DNA of 64,000 nucleotides from Bacteroidetes bacterium GWF2_43_63 (GCA_001769275.1 MEOQ01000032.1:17046-81045); one strand, 5' to 3'. Shown: positions 26,615 to 35,573, counted from the first letter of the stretch. Numbers and translations are program-made. Notes: generated by a model from the letters alone, not told the origin.

Positions 26615-27628
26615 ATGGAATTCACCGCAGCACAGGTCGCATCTTTCATCGGGGGGAATGTTGATGGAGACGCCGCCGCGAAACTCAGCAATTTTGCGAA
26701 AATTGAACAAGGCAAAGCCGGAGATCTTTGCTTTCTGTCCAACATGGTTTATGAGCATTATATCTACACAACCGAAGCATCCGCTGTAATTGTGGCAGAG
26801 GATTTTGTTCCGTCTGCAAAAGTGAGTGCTGCTCTTATCCGGGTTAAAAATCCGTACGAAGCATTTGCAAAACTAATGACACTGGCCGAAGCGCAGAAAC
26901 CGAAAAACAAAGGCGTGGCGGAACTGGCTTTTGTAGCCGCCGGCGTGCATGTTCCCGAATCGTGTTTTGTGGGTGAGTTTTCTGTAATACAAGCTGGTTC
27001 TGCGATTGGAGAAAACACACAGATTCATCCTCAGGTTTTTATCGGCGAAAATGTTAAGATCGGAAGCGATGTTATTTTGTATCCCGGGGTAAAGATCATG
27101 CATGATTGTGTGATCGGAGATCGGGTTATTCTTAACCCGGGCGTAGTTGTAGGCACTGACGGATTTGGATTTGCGCCCGATGCCAATGGCCATTTCAGCA
27201 AGATTCCACAATTGGGAAATGTAATTATTGAAGACGATGTTGAAGTAGGTGCCAATACTACGATAGACAGAGCAACGATGGGCTCGACACGCGTTGGTAA
27301 AGGGACTAAGCTGGATAATCTGATTATGATTGCTCACAATTGTGAGATTGGGGAGCACAATGTTTTTGCTGCGCAGGCAGGCGTTGCCGGATCGACCAAA
27401 ATTGGAGACCATAACCAGGTTGGAGGTCAGGTTGGTTTTGCCGGACATCTGAAGATTGGCAGCTATTGCCGGTTTGCGGCACAATCGGGCATTATGGATA
27501 GTCTCGATGATCATTCATCGGTCATGGGAGCACCCGCTGTTTCTGCCACACGTTTCTTCAAGATTTATTCTATATTTAAGAAGCTGGACGAGATAGCTTT
27601 CAGGGTCAATGCCCTTGAGAAGAAATAA
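26615..27628 (+). CDS. lpxD: UDP-3-O-acylglucosamine N-acyltransferase LpxD
   Basis: 337 residues. The N-terminal uridine-binding domain begins [14 protein letters not shown], which favours the second of two adjacent ATGs. A long left-handed beta-helix of hexapeptide repeats follows ([20 protein letters not shown] and onward), containing the catalytic His in [13 protein letters not shown]. LpxD adds the second acyl chain in lipid A synthesis. It is followed 29 bases later by lpxC on the same strand. Confidence 0.96.
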   Translation: MEFTAAQVASFIGGNVDGDAAAKLSNFAKIEQGKAGDLCFLSNMVYEHYIYTTEASAVIVAEDFVPSAKVSAALIRVKNPYEAFAKLMTLAEAQKPKNKGVAELAFVAAGVHVPESCFVGEFSVIQAGSAIGENTQIHPQVFIGENVKIGSDVILYPGVKIMHDCVIGDRVILNPGVVVGTDGFGFAPDANGHFSKIPQLGNVIIEDDVEVGANTTIDRATMGSTRVGKGTKLDNLIMIAHNCEIGEHNVFAAQAGVAGSTKIGDHNQVGGQVGFAGHLKIGSYCRFAAQSGIMDSLDDHSSVMGAPAVSATRFFKIYSIFKKLDEIAFRVNALEKK

Positions 27629-27642
27629 ATTTCTTACTTTTG
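27615..27642 (+). promoter_or_regulatory. Promoter of lpxC, overlapping the end of lpxD
   Basis: TTG at 27615-27617, a 17-base spacer and TACTTTTG at 27635-27642. The box ends 15 bases before the lpxC ATG at 27658. lpxC-fabZ can therefore be transcribed independently of lpxD. Confidence 0.6.
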
Positions 27643-27657
27643 CCTGATTATAATTCA

Positions 27658-28590
27658 ATGAGCAGACAAAAGACCATACGAGAGCCGATTGAAATCCAGG
27701 GGAAGGGGATTCACACAGGATGCATGACCACCATGCGTTTTTTACCGGCACCTCCCAATCACGGTTATTCATTTTGCAGGGTGGATTTACCCGGGAAACC
27801 CATTGTGCGTGCGCTTGCACAGAATGTGTTTGATACGAGCCGGGGCACGTCCATACGCGAAGGTGAAGCTATCGTAAGAACAGTCGAGCATGTACTTGCT
27901 GCTGTCCTTGGTTGCGATCTTGACAATATTCTGATTGAGATCAACAGTGAAGAAACACCGATACTTGACGGCAGTTCGGCGCCATTCACCAACATTCTCC
28001 AGAAAGCAGGAATTGTAGAACAGGACGCCATTCGCATCGTGTATAACCTTCAGAAAAAAGTGTATCTGAAAGACAATGACAAGGATGTTGAAATGTGGCT
28101 GGTTCCTGACGAAGGCTATCGTATATCGACAATGGTTGATTACAACAGCAAAGTATTGTCGTCACAGAATGCACTGCTGAAAAGCATTTCCGATTTCAAT
28201 GCTGAATTTTCCAAAGCCAGAACTTTTGTTTTTCTGTCCGAAGTTGAAATGTTGCTGCAGCGAAAACTGATTCAGGGCGGCGACATAAAAAATGCAGTTG
28301 TGTTTGTCGATCGCATGCTATCGCAGGAAGAGCTGGATCATCTTGCTACGGTGTTCAATCAACCAAAAGTGAATGTGCTTAAGGAAGGCGTGCTGAATAA
28401 CATCGAACTTAATTACACAAATGAACCCGCACGTCATAAAACGCTTGATGTGTTCGGTGATTTATGTCTGGTCGGATGCCGTTTTTCGGGGCATGTGATT
28501 GCCAATAAACCTGGCCACAAGACCAATGTGGAGTTTGCAAAAATGATTCAGAATCAAATACAGAAGACCTATGGAATTGAAATTGCCTGA
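27658..28590 (+). CDS. lpxC: UDP-3-O-acyl-N-acetylglucosamine deacetylase LpxC
   Basis: 310 residues from MSRQKTIREPIEIQGKGIHTG. Zn-binding residues are present: His in RTVEHVLAAV, and HKTLDVFGDLCLVG (His and Asp). It catalyses the committed deacetylation in lipid A synthesis. In many Bacteroidota LpxC is fused to FabZ in one chain of about 460 residues. Here the frame ends with QKTYGIEIA and TGA, and fabZ begins 20 bases before that stop in the +1 frame. A -7 box lies inside the lpxD/lpxC space. Confidence 0.95.
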   Translation: MSRQKTIREPIEIQGKGIHTGCMTTMRFLPAPPNHGYSFCRVDLPGKPIVRALAQNVFDTSRGTSIREGEAIVRTVEHVLAAVLGCDLDNILIEINSEETPILDGSSAPFTNILQKAGIVEQDAIRIVYNLQKKVYLKDNDKDVEMWLVPDEGYRISTMVDYNSKVLSSQNALLKSISDFNAEFSKARTFVFLSEVEMLLQRKLIQGGDIKNAVVFVDRMLSQEELDHLATVFNQPKVNVLKEGVLNNIELNYTNEPARHKTLDVFGDLCLVGCRFSGHVIANKPGHKTNVEFAKMIQNQIQKTYGIEIA

Positions 28591-29062
28591 ATTTGACATT
28601 AATGCCAAACCTTTGTTTGACGTAGTGGAAGTTCAAAAGTTTTTGCCTCACAGGCCCCCGTTTTTATTTGTTGACAAAGTCATGATGATGACCGATCATA
28701 ATATTATCGGAATCAAAAACGTGACCATGAACGAGCCCTTTTTTGTGGGCCATTTTCCTGGAGCTCCGGTGATGCCGGGCGTTATCCAGGTGGAAGCTAT
28801 GGCGCAGGTAGGCGGCGTTCTGATGTTGAATACTGTTCCTGATCCTGAAAATTATCTTACTTTCTTTCTGACCATTGACGGTATTAAATTCCGCGACAAA
28901 GTGGTGCCGGGCGATACGATTGTTTTCTATCTGGAACTTATGAGCCCAATTCGCAGAGGGATTTGTGAGATGGCCGGAAACGGCTATGTTGCTGGCAAGC
29001 TGGTTCTCGAAGCCACTATGAAAGCGCTCATTAAAAGAAAGCCCGAAGCAGTTCAGGTATAG
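28571..29062 (+). CDS. fabZ: 3-hydroxyacyl-ACP dehydratase FabZ
   Basis: 163 residues. The core has [14 protein letters not shown], the catalytic His in [14 protein letters not shown] and the Glu in [10 protein letters not shown]. It dehydrates 3-hydroxyacyl-ACP in fatty acid elongation and competes with LpxD/LpxC for hydroxyacyl-ACP. The first 20 residues ([20 protein letters not shown]) match the linker seen in fused LpxC-FabZ proteins. The ATG overlaps the lpxC end by 20 bases in another frame, so translation is probably coupled. A fission of the fusion by a frameshift, or a base error, would both give this picture. Confidence 0.95.
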   Translation: MELKLPEFDINAKPLFDVVEVQKFLPHRPPFLFVDKVMMMTDHNIIGIKNVTMNEPFFVGHFPGAPVMPGVIQVEAMAQVGGVLMLNTVPDPENYLTFFLTIDGIKFRDKVVPGDTIVFYLELMSPIRRGICEMAGNGYVAGKLVLEATMKALIKRKPEAVQV

Positions 29063-29160
29063 TTGGTTAATAATATTTTTTTAATAACGGAATAGTCTGA
29101 ATAAAATCAGTTCTATTGGTGTGCATTTATTATATTTGCACTTAACCAAATCAAAACCCC

Positions 29161-29649
29161 ATGAAAAAACTCTTGATCATTTTTATCGTTATTGGCCTGA
29201 CCGCCTGCGGTGGTTCGAAAAAAGAAGATAAAAACACAACAGATTCAACCACCACAAAAGAGGAAGTAGTGCAGATCCCGGATGTAGTGAAAGACGCATT
29301 TGCAAAGGCATATCCCAATGCAATGGGAACAAAGTGGGAAGCAGAAGAAGGAAATTTTGAAGCTGAATTTACAGTTGAGAATATTGAAACATGCGTGTTG
29401 TACAATAAGACTGGTTCTTTGCTGGAAACTGAAACATCGGTGGAACCATCGAAACTGCCAGATGCTGTAAAGAAATATTGCGCTGACAATATGAAGGGCA
29501 AAGAAATTACAGAAGCTGCAAAAATAACTGATGCCTATAATATTGTTACGTACGAAGCTGAAGTGGGTGGCGAAGATTATATTTTCGATGCTGACGGCGT
29601 GTTCAAATATAAGTCGCAGGAAAAAGATGACGACGGAAAAGAAGACTAA
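29161..29649 (+). CDS. PepSY-like domain lipoprotein
   Basis: 162 residues. Lipobox GLTACGG (Cys about 18), then a Lys/Asp/Thr-rich linker. The rest has VVKDAFAKAYPNAMGTKWEAEEGNFEAEF and a second similar part PDAVKKYCADNMKGKEITEAAKI with EAEVGGEDYIFDADG, which is the pattern of the PepSY-like (PF11396) domain common in Bacteroidota periplasmic proteins. The role is unknown. It stands alone between fabZ and a repeat-filled space. Confidence 0.78.
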   Translation: MKKLLIIFIVIGLTACGGSKKEDKNTTDSTTTKEEVVQIPDVVKDAFAKAYPNAMGTKWEAEEGNFEAEFTVENIETCVLYNKTGSLLETETSVEPSKLPDAVKKYCADNMKGKEITEAAKITDAYNIVTYEAEVGGEDYIFDADGVFKYKSQEKDDDGKED

Positions 29650-29681
29650 AAGTCTGTGTAAAAATGATGTCGGATGCAAAA

Positions 29682-29823
29682 ACAACATTCCACCGTCCGA
29701 AAGCGACGAAGGAGCTGAAGGACATGGAACCGTTGTTTTTGCTGTTGTTACGACGGTTCCATGTTCCGGCACATCTTTCAGCGTTTAGTCTCAACTGGCA
29801 GTCGGAACGGTGGAATGTCGTAA
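29682..29823. repeat. Nested inverted repeat (family A, copy 1)
   Basis: Outer arms ACATTCCACCGT-CCGA (29685-29700) and TCGGAACGGTGGAATGT (29802-29818), inner perfect 12-bp arms ACATGGAACCGT (29722-29733) and ACGGTTCCATGT (29753-29764). The element follows the PepSY-like lipoprotein gene. Parts of it (ATTCCA...GAAGGACATGGAA) recur at 34418-34465 and 42298-42433. Confidence 0.7.
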
Positions 29824-29874
29824 CAATGAGCTGTTTTTAGACCGCCTCTAATATTTTTAGAAAAGATTAAAAGA

Positions 29875-29897
29875 AGCTGCCTTCGGGCGGCTTTTTT
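29875..29897. terminator. Bidirectional intrinsic terminator of waaA operon
   Basis: AGCTGCC, loop TTCG, GGCGGCT followed by T5 on the plus strand; on the minus strand it is followed by TTCTTTTAATCTTTT. It is 12 bases beyond the waaA stop and so ends the mqnB-to-waaA operon. Confidence 0.8.
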
Positions 29898-29909
29898 CAT
29901 GCCCGCCAT

Positions 29910-31136
29910 TTACAATTTTATAAAATCTGTAATGATTTCCGTTGCACCGGCATTTTTTAAAACATATTGTTTTGCGGCTTCAGATGAAGCTTTGCGGATG
30001 GTTTCATTATCCAGCAAATTGTTACAGATATCTGAATACTGTGTTTCGTCGGAAAATGAAAATCCGCCACCGCACTCTATCAGATCTTTCGCTTCCTGAA
30101 ATTTGTGATATTGGGGTCCGAATATAACAGGTACTCCATAAACCGCAGCCTCCAGCGTATTGTGAATGCCGCTTCCAAAGCCATTTCCGATATGTGCAAT
30201 CGTAGCATAGCGGTATAGACTGCTCAGCATGCCGATGGTGTTGATGATGAGAATTCTGTTGTTATTGAAGTCAGGAAGATTTCTCTCACTATACAACGAT
30301 GCTTTGTATGGTAAAGATTGCTGCAGGTGCGATATTCGCTCTTCGTCGATTTCGTGGGGAATAATTATAAACTTCAGATCCTGCCTTGCATTTATTAACC
30401 CAATAATGAATTTTTCATCGGGCTCCCACGAAGAACCTGCCATATAGACTGGTTTTTGCTGAATGAATTGTTCGATTTCAGGAAACGACTTAGCGTCGCT
30501 TGCTACTTTCACTACGCGGTCGAATCGGGTGTCACCGGTGATGGTAACATTGCTAAATCCGATTGATTTCAAGATCTCTGAAGAATTTTCGTTCTGCACG
30601 AAGAAATGCGTGAACGCTTTTAACTGTCTGCGTTGCCAGCCACCATACCAACGAAAGAAATGTTGGTTTTTTCTGAAAATTCCGGAAATCAGATAGAGCG
30701 GAATGTCCGACTTTTTCAATGTATTCAGATAATTAAACCAGAAATCGTACTTGACGAAAAACGCAAATTTAATATTGAAATTTTTCAGCAGTCGGCGTGC
30801 ATGACACATGGTGTCTGATGGAAGATACAATACCAGATCAGCTTCTTTGTAGTTTTTTCTGACTTCGAATCCGGATGGACTGAAAAAAGTCAGCAGTATT
30901 TTGAACGCCGGATTATGGCTCCGGTAGTGCTCTATAAGAGGGCGGCCCTGTTCAAATTCACCCAATGATGAAACATGAAACCAAATCCACTGTTCGTTTG
31001 TGTGATTAGCTGAAAATATTTCTTTTTGCTGTCTTCGTCCGTCAATCCAGAGTCTGGCCTTATTGTTTCCTGTCAGCGCTGCAAGCCGGATTCCAAAAGT
31101 GTAGAGGTGTATGAAAAGGGTATAAAATAATCTCAT
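29910..31136 (-). CDS. waaA: 3-deoxy-D-manno-octulosonic acid (Kdo) transferase WaaA
   Basis: 408 residues from MRLFYTLFIHLYTFGIRLAA, the membrane anchor; the frame runs 36 codons further but that part lies in the preceding gene. Motifs of the GT30 family: WFHVSSLGEFEQGRPLIE, the middle LTFFSPSGFEVRKNY, and the C-terminal HIGNGFGSGIHNTLEAAVYGVPVIFGP sugar-nucleotide site. It adds Kdo to lipid A precursor at the inner membrane. Last gene of the operon, starting 1 base after the preceding stop. Confidence 0.95.
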   Translation of the reverse strand: MRLFYTLFIHLYTFGIRLAALTGNNKARLWIDGRRQQKEIFSANHTNEQWIWFHVSSLGEFEQGRPLIEHYRSHNPAFKILLTFFSPSGFEVRKNYKEADLVLYLPSDTMCHARRLLKNFNIKFAFFVKYDFWFNYLNTLKKSDIPLYLISGIFRKNQHFFRWYGGWQRRQLKAFTHFFVQNENSSEILKSIGFSNVTITGDTRFDRVVKVASDAKSFPEIEQFIQQKPVYMAGSSWEPDEKFIIGLINARQDLKFIIIPHEIDEERISHLQQSLPYKASLYSERNLPDFNNNRILIINTIGMLSSLYRYATIAHIGNGFGSGIHNTLEAAVYGVPVIFGPQYHKFQEAKDLIECGGGFSFSDETQYSDICNNLLDNETIRKASSEAAKQYVLKNAGATEIITDFIKL

Positions 31137-31137
31137 T

Positions 31138-31899
31138 TCAATAATAGTAATACGTTTCGCCAGATGCTTTTTTGAATGGAATGGTCCATTGCAATTTGAA
31201 TCCATACAAAAACTCAACACGTTTTTCGGTATCGGGTCCGCCAATTGGGAAGAGATAATCGCGGCGCCCTTCCGTAAATGCCTCTACAAATTCAAACCCC
31301 GCTTTAAAACTGTACACTTTTTTTGGTGCAAAAAAGGTGTATCCGAGGAATTGTTTTATAGCTACTCCATTAGTCAGATAATCATATCCTTTGGCATAAT
31401 CGCCGCAAACCTGAGGTGTGATATTGTCGGGGTTATATACTCTGATTTTGTGCTGCATGAATCCTGCACCAGCGCCTATCGTCACTCCACTATTTTTGTT
31501 TGCGGCAAATAGCGGAAGAATTTTCGAGACACCGAGCGTAATGTAGTAGCCTCGTTCGTAGGTGTAAAGCTCTGCAAACTGGCCGTTACCGTCGATTATG
31601 AAACCATCATCATTGGCAATTCCTGCGAAAAGGCTGTCATGGATTTTTACATTTCCTCCAAAAATATAACTGAAGTCAGCGTCGAATAGCCAATTTGAGC
31701 TGGTTTTAAAAGATGCTGCAATTCCAGCAACCTGGTTCATTCCATAACGCTCATCCATATCGCCGCCGGGTAAATGAAAACCATACTGGACGTGAATGCT
31801 TGTGATTATGTCAGCTTTTTTTGTGGAGTCTTGTGCAAGGATTTTGGAGCTTGCAAAAGTAAGTGACAGCGCGATAATCAGTAACGAAATGTTTTTCAT
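31138..31899 (-). CDS. Outer membrane beta-barrel protein of unknown function
   Basis: 253 residues with a signal peptide (about 22 residues, ending ILAQ). Strand-like blocks such as SIHVQYGFHLPGGDM, WLFDADFSYIFGGNV, GYYITLGVSKIL and FLYGFKLQWTIPF alternate through the protein, with an aromatic C-terminus, as in a small beta-barrel. No family is recognised by name. Its place between hldD and waaA, with gaps of 3 and 1 bases, suggests a link with the cell envelope; similar genes are found beside waaA in Bacteroidota. Confidence 0.72.
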   Translation of the reverse strand: MKNISLLIIALSLTFASSKILAQDSTKKADIITSIHVQYGFHLPGGDMDERYGMNQVAGIAASFKTSSNWLFDADFSYIFGGNVKIHDSLFAGIANDDGFIIDGNGQFAELYTYERGYYITLGVSKILPLFAANKNSGVTIGAGAGFMQHKIRVYNPDNITPQVCGDYAKGYDYLTNGVAIKQFLGYTFFAPKKVYSFKAGFEFVEAFTEGRRDYLFPIGGPDTEKRVEFLYGFKLQWTIPFKKASGETYYYY

Positions 31900-31902
31900 T
31901 TC

Positions 31903-32877
31903 TCAGAAGTATTTGTGTTCTTTCAGGTATCCGGTTACATAATCTTTCACTCCGTCTTCGAGGCTGACAAAAGGTTTGTTGTAACCTTTCGAAATCAGTT
32001 TCGACATGTCGGCTTCGGTGAAGTATTGGTATTTATCGCGGATGTCTTCGGGTGTGTCAACAAAATCAATTACAGGAGTGCACTCCATGGCTGCAAAAAC
32101 GGCCTCAACCAAATGCAAAAACGCGCGAGCCTTTCCGGTACCTGCATTATACAACCCGCTTTCAGGGCGATGTTCAAACAAAAATGCAATGATGGATGCA
32201 ATGTCTTTCACGTAAATAAAATCACGCATCTGCATGCCATCAGCGAATTCAGGCTTGTGAGAGCGAAAAAGTTTCATTCTGCCGGTTTCGCCGATCTGAT
32301 TGTAAGCATGCATAATCACCGATGCCATGCGGCCTTTATGATATTCGTTCGGACCATAGACATTGAAAAATTTGAGTCCTGCCCAGAATGGTGGCGCCTG
32401 ATTTTGCTGCAATGCCCATTTGTCAAAATCATTTTTACTTTCACCGTAAGGATTCAGCGGTTTTAATTGTTCTACAATATTGTGATCGTCTTTGTATCCA
32501 AAAGCACCATCGCCGTAAGTGGCTGCCGATGAGGCGTAGATGAAAGGGACGTTTCTTTCAGCACAAAATTTCCACAAGTCTTTTGTGTAGTTGAGATTGA
32601 GTTTATTGAAAATCTCAACATCAATTTCCGTAGTATCGGTGCGGGCTCCAATGTGAAACACTGCCCCAATGTCCGATTTATGCGATTGAAGAAAATCATT
32701 CAGTTTATCTCGATGAATAAAGTCCTTGTATTTTCTTCCTTCGAAATTATCTGCTTTTGCTGTTTTCGAAAAGTCATCAACGGCAATAATATTCTCCATG
32801 CCGGCATCCATTAGTTGTCGTCCTAAAACGGATCCGATAAATCCGGCAGCTCCGGTTAAAATGTTCAGTTTACCCAT
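31903..32877 (-). CDS. hldD: ADP-L-glycero-D-manno-heptose 6-epimerase
   Basis: 324 residues, SDR extended fold. NADP site TGAAGFIGSVLGRQL (about 8-22), catalytic region YASSAATYGDG and the Y-x3-K in NPYGESKNDFDKW, then KFFNVYGPNEYHKGRMASV. These are hallmarks of HldD (RfaD). It makes the ADP-L,D-heptose used in the LPS inner core. The start overlaps the mqnD stop by 13 bases, so the two are translationally coupled even though they serve different pathways. Confidence 0.94.
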   Translation of the reverse strand: MGKLNILTGAAGFIGSVLGRQLMDAGMENIIAVDDFSKTAKADNFEGRKYKDFIHRDKLNDFLQSHKSDIGAVFHIGARTDTTEIDVEIFNKLNLNYTKDLWKFCAERNVPFIYASSAATYGDGAFGYKDDHNIVEQLKPLNPYGESKNDFDKWALQQNQAPPFWAGLKFFNVYGPNEYHKGRMASVIMHAYNQIGETGRMKLFRSHKPEFADGMQMRDFIYVKDIASIIAFLFEHRPESGLYNAGTGKARAFLHLVEAVFAAMECTPVIDFVDTPEDIRDKYQYFTEADMSKLISKGYNKPFVSLEDGVKDYVTGYLKEHKYF

Positions 32878-33701
32878 GGTGAAAAAATATCGTGCAAAGA
32901 TAAGGAATGATTTTCAGGCATGGACTTGAGAAGTGTAAGCACAGCGTGAAGCCCGTTCTGTCCCGGATTTATTGAATAATCGTTCACATAAAGGTCGATA
33001 TGGCTGTTTATCACTTCGTCCGAAATCTCCTGTGAATGGCATTTTATGTAATCCATCGATTCCGGTCGGTTTTGCAGCCCATACAAGACGGAATTGCGTA
33101 CAAGTTCTTCCAGTTTTTTGATTATCTCGTTTCCAATACTGCGACGAACAACAATGCAGCCCAGCGGCAATGGAAGTTGAGTTTGATTATACCAAAGCTC
33201 GCCCATATCGGCGATTTTATGTAAGCCATGTTGCAGAAAAGTAAACCTGCTTTCGTGAATAATGAGACCGGCATTGGCTTTTCCTGATTCCAGCATTAGT
33301 AATATTTCGCTGAAAAGTGTTTCCTGTTTGTTATTGATATTAGGAAAAAATCGCGTTAGCAACAGGTTTGCTGTAGTATGTTTTCCTGGGATCAGCATTG
33401 TCCCATCATAAGAATTCAAATCAATTTTGGAATCTCTGGCTACAATCAACGGCCCATTGCCAAATCCCATTGCCATCCCGGTACTCAGCATAACATACTC
33501 TTTTTGAACAAGCGGATAGGCGGCCACACTCATTTTCGATATGTCCCATGTGCCGCTCAGCAAGCCGTTGTTGAGCTGTTCGATGTCGTGATATTCCGTG
33601 TTGAAATAAATTTCGCCTGATGTAATTTTCGAATTCACCAATGCGTCAAACATCAGTGTGTCGTTCGGACAGGGCGATATGGCTAGAGAGAGTGCGGGCA
33701 C
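32865..33701 (-). CDS. mqnD: 1,4-dihydroxy-6-naphthoate synthase MqnD
   Basis: 278 residues. Family blocks are AISPCPNDTLMFDALVN at the start, PGKHTTANLLLTRFFP (about 95-110), HESRFTFLQHGLHKIADMGELW and PLPLGCIVVRR. The protein resembles a periplasmic-binding fold but acts in the cytoplasm, converting cyclic dehypoxanthinyl futalosine to the naphthoate in the futalosine menaquinone pathway. mqnB precedes it by 4 bases. Confidence 0.95.
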   Translation of the reverse strand: MPALSLAISPCPNDTLMFDALVNSKITSGEIYFNTEYHDIEQLNNGLLSGTWDISKMSVAAYPLVQKEYVMLSTGMAMGFGNGPLIVARDSKIDLNSYDGTMLIPGKHTTANLLLTRFFPNINNKQETLFSEILLMLESGKANAGLIIHESRFTFLQHGLHKIADMGELWYNQTQLPLPLGCIVVRRSIGNEIIKKLEELVRNSVLYGLQNRPESMDYIKCHSQEISDEVINSHIDLYVNDYSINPGQNGLHAVLTLLKSMPENHSLSLHDIFSPWVN

Positions 33702-33705
33702 TTGT

Positions 33706-34371
33706 TTAAGATTTCATCAGGTGATCCAGAGTATAGTCTGTCAAATTTTGGAGTGCTAACGGAATATTCCAGTTTTTAGTGTTGCTCTGTCCGACAAAAT
33801 TCGAAATCGCCCTGATCTGCACACAGGGAATGTTTTCTTTCATGCATGCATAATAAAAGGCAGCACCTTCCATGGTTTCGATGCCTGGATTGTACCGCTG
33901 AAGCCAAAAGGTGCGCTTTTCGGCCGTGGATGTTACTGAATTAACTGTAATAGCACTGGCTTCGGGCAAATCTGTTTTTTTATATATGGTTGAATTAGGA
34001 ATTAATTTTCCTTCGGTAAATGGCGGAGTTCTGAAGTCGCTGAATTCCGCTTCATGAATGGGCTTTCCGTTATCGCTCAGACAAAGGTCTGCAAAAACAT
34101 CACTGTTGACTTTTACGATTGATCCGACCAGAAGGTCTTCTTGAAAGCTGCCTGCAATGCCGATCTGGATAGCAGCATCGAAATTTTTATGCTGAAGAAT
34201 CTTACTTAGCGAAAATGCTGTGAGGGCTGACCCAATGCCGCTTACAAGCAATGTAAAATCGGCGGTTTTTGTTTCAACAATTGACAGCTCATTATTCTGA
34301 ACACTTCGTGCAAGCAGGAAATCCAGCTCCATGGCGGTGGCTGCGGTAATGAGAATTTGTTTTTTAGGCAT
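33706..34371 (-). CDS. mqnB: Futalosine hydrolase MqnB
   Basis: 221 residues, nucleoside phosphorylase fold. AIQIGIAGSFQEDLLVGSIVKV, the TMEGAAFYYACMKENIPCVQIRAISNFVGQ segment with the catalytic acid and the closing region match MqnB. It cleaves the base from futalosine compounds in menaquinone synthesis. It is the first gene of mqnB-mqnD-hldD-OMP-waaA. A -7 box lies 17 bases upstream. Confidence 0.93.
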   Translation of the reverse strand: MPKKQILITAATAMELDFLLARSVQNNELSIVETKTADFTLLVSGIGSALTAFSLSKILQHKNFDAAIQIGIAGSFQEDLLVGSIVKVNSDVFADLCLSDNGKPIHEAEFSDFRTPPFTEGKLIPNSTIYKKTDLPEASAITVNSVTSTAEKRTFWLQRYNPGIETMEGAAFYYACMKENIPCVQIRAISNFVGQSNTKNWNIPLALQNLTDYTLDHLMKS

Positions 34372-34387
34372 GAGTGCAAAATCAATT

Positions 34388-34395
34388 CAAAGATA
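34388..34395 (-). promoter_or_regulatory. -7 box (TATCTTTG) of the mqnB-waaA operon
   Basis: Minus-strand TATCTTTG ends 16 bases before the mqnB ATG at 34371, the typical spacing in this window. It would drive five genes down to the terminator at 29875. Confidence 0.6.
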
Positions 34396-34417
34396 CATAA
34401 ATGCTGCGAAAAATGCC

Positions 34418-34465
34418 CGGACTATTCCATGTCCTTCACTTCGTTGTAGACTATGGAATCTCCTG
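34418..34465. repeat. Short family A repeat between mqnE and mqnB
   Basis: Contains ACTATTCCATGTCCTTCACT and CGTTGTAGACTATGGAAT; read on the other strand it gives ATTCCATAGTC...GAAGGACATGGAATAGT, colinear with the element at 29682-29823. It fills most of the space after the mqnE stop. Confidence 0.55.
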
Positions 34466-34472
34466 ATGCGAA

Positions 34473-35561
34473 TCAGAGTTCGTTGTACACTGAATCGCGT
34501 TCCACTGGCTGGAAACCGGCTTCGGTGATCAGTCGCTGCAATTCGGACAGTGACATATCAGGGCTTTCGCCGCTGCCTGCACGCGTATAAATGCTGGTGG
34601 AATCATTGATGGTGCCGTCGAGGTCATCCACTCCGAACTGAAGTGATATCTGCGCGAAGTCGCGACCAACAGCGGGCCAGTAGGCCTTCAGGTGCGGAAT
34701 ATTATCGAGAAAAATCCGAGCGATGGCGTAAGTTTTCAAATCTTCTATGACCGGCGTTTCTTCAATGTCCGACATGCGATTGTCCCGGTTTCTGAATTTC
34801 AATGGAATGAAACAATTGAAGCCATGCGTTTCATCCTGCAGGTCGCGCAGTGCTGCCATGTGCGATATGCGCTGTGTGCGGCTTTCGACATGACCGAACA
34901 ACATGGTGGCATTGCTGGGTAAACCGGTTTTATGAGCCATGCGGTGCACAGCGAGCCACAGTTGGCCGGTTGGTTTTTCAGGACTTATTTTCTCCCTTAC
35001 AGAATCATCAAAAATTTCGGCGCCGCCACCGGGAAGTGAGGATAATCCGGCATCTTTTAAAATCCGCAACCCATCTGCGATATCAAGTTTATCGATGTTG
35101 CACATATATGCAATTTCCACTGCTGTAAACGCTTTGATGTGTATGTGCGGAAATTGTGTTTTGAGAGATTTCAAAAGAGTGGCGAAAAAATAAATTCCCC
35201 ATTCTGGATGAACACCGCCTGTGATGTGTACTTCGGTAATGTTGTCAGCAACTGCAGAAATATTTTCGATGATTTTTTCCGTCGTAAAAGTATAGCTGTC
35301 GGCATCGGACTTAGCGCGGTAACTGCAGAAGCGACAATTATAAACACAAATATTTGTGGGTTCAATGTGAATGTTGCGGTTGTAAAAAACCTTGTCCTGC
35401 GAAGCAAATCGTTTGCGGTGTGTGGCCAGCAGAGCGAGTTGTGGCAGGTCGAAATCATTAAATAACAACAGGGCTTCTTCTTCGCTGATGCGTTGATCAG
35501 AAAGAATTTTTTCGGCGAGTGGCAGCTGTTGTATAGTGAAATATGGAGTTGATGTTTTCAC
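34473..35561 (-). CDS. mqnE: Aminodeoxyfutalosine synthase MqnE (radical SAM)
   Basis: 362 residues from a GTG at 35561 (VKTSTPYFTIQQLPLAEKIL); no ATG is available near the family start. The radical SAM cluster site is CVYNCRFC, followed by THITGG-like EVHITGGVHPEW, GLSSLPGGGAEIFDDSVRE and SNATMLFGHVE, which separate MqnE from the related MqnC. It makes aminofutalosine from 3-carboxyvinyloxybenzoate and SAM. A -7 box lies only a few bases upstream, so the mRNA may have almost no leader. It may form the first step gene of the neighbouring mqnB-mqnD group; MqnA and MqnC are not in the window. Confidence 0.92.
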   Translation of the reverse strand: MKTSTPYFTIQQLPLAEKILSDQRISEEEALLLFNDFDLPQLALLATHRKRFASQDKVFYNRNIHIEPTNICVYNCRFCSYRAKSDADSYTFTTEKIIENISAVADNITEVHITGGVHPEWGIYFFATLLKSLKTQFPHIHIKAFTAVEIAYMCNIDKLDIADGLRILKDAGLSSLPGGGAEIFDDSVREKISPEKPTGQLWLAVHRMAHKTGLPSNATMLFGHVESRTQRISHMAALRDLQDETHGFNCFIPLKFRNRDNRMSDIEETPVIEDLKTYAIARIFLDNIPHLKAYWPAVGRDFAQISLQFGVDDLDGTINDSTSIYTRAGSGESPDMSLSELQRLITEAGFQPVERDSVYNEL

Positions 35562-35565
35562 AAAA

Positions 35566-35573
35566 CAAAAGTA
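35566..35573 (-). promoter_or_regulatory. -7 box (TACTTTTG) of mqnE
   Basis: Minus-strand TACTTTTG, only 4 bases before the GTG start. The transcript would begin at or next to the start codon. Confidence 0.5.

Noticed and set aside
28571..28590. Programmed +1 frameshift like that of prfB at the lpxC stop
   Set aside because: The codon before the stop (GCC) would have to re-pair with CCT, a poor match, and there is a natural ATG for fabZ, so coupled re-initiation is simpler.
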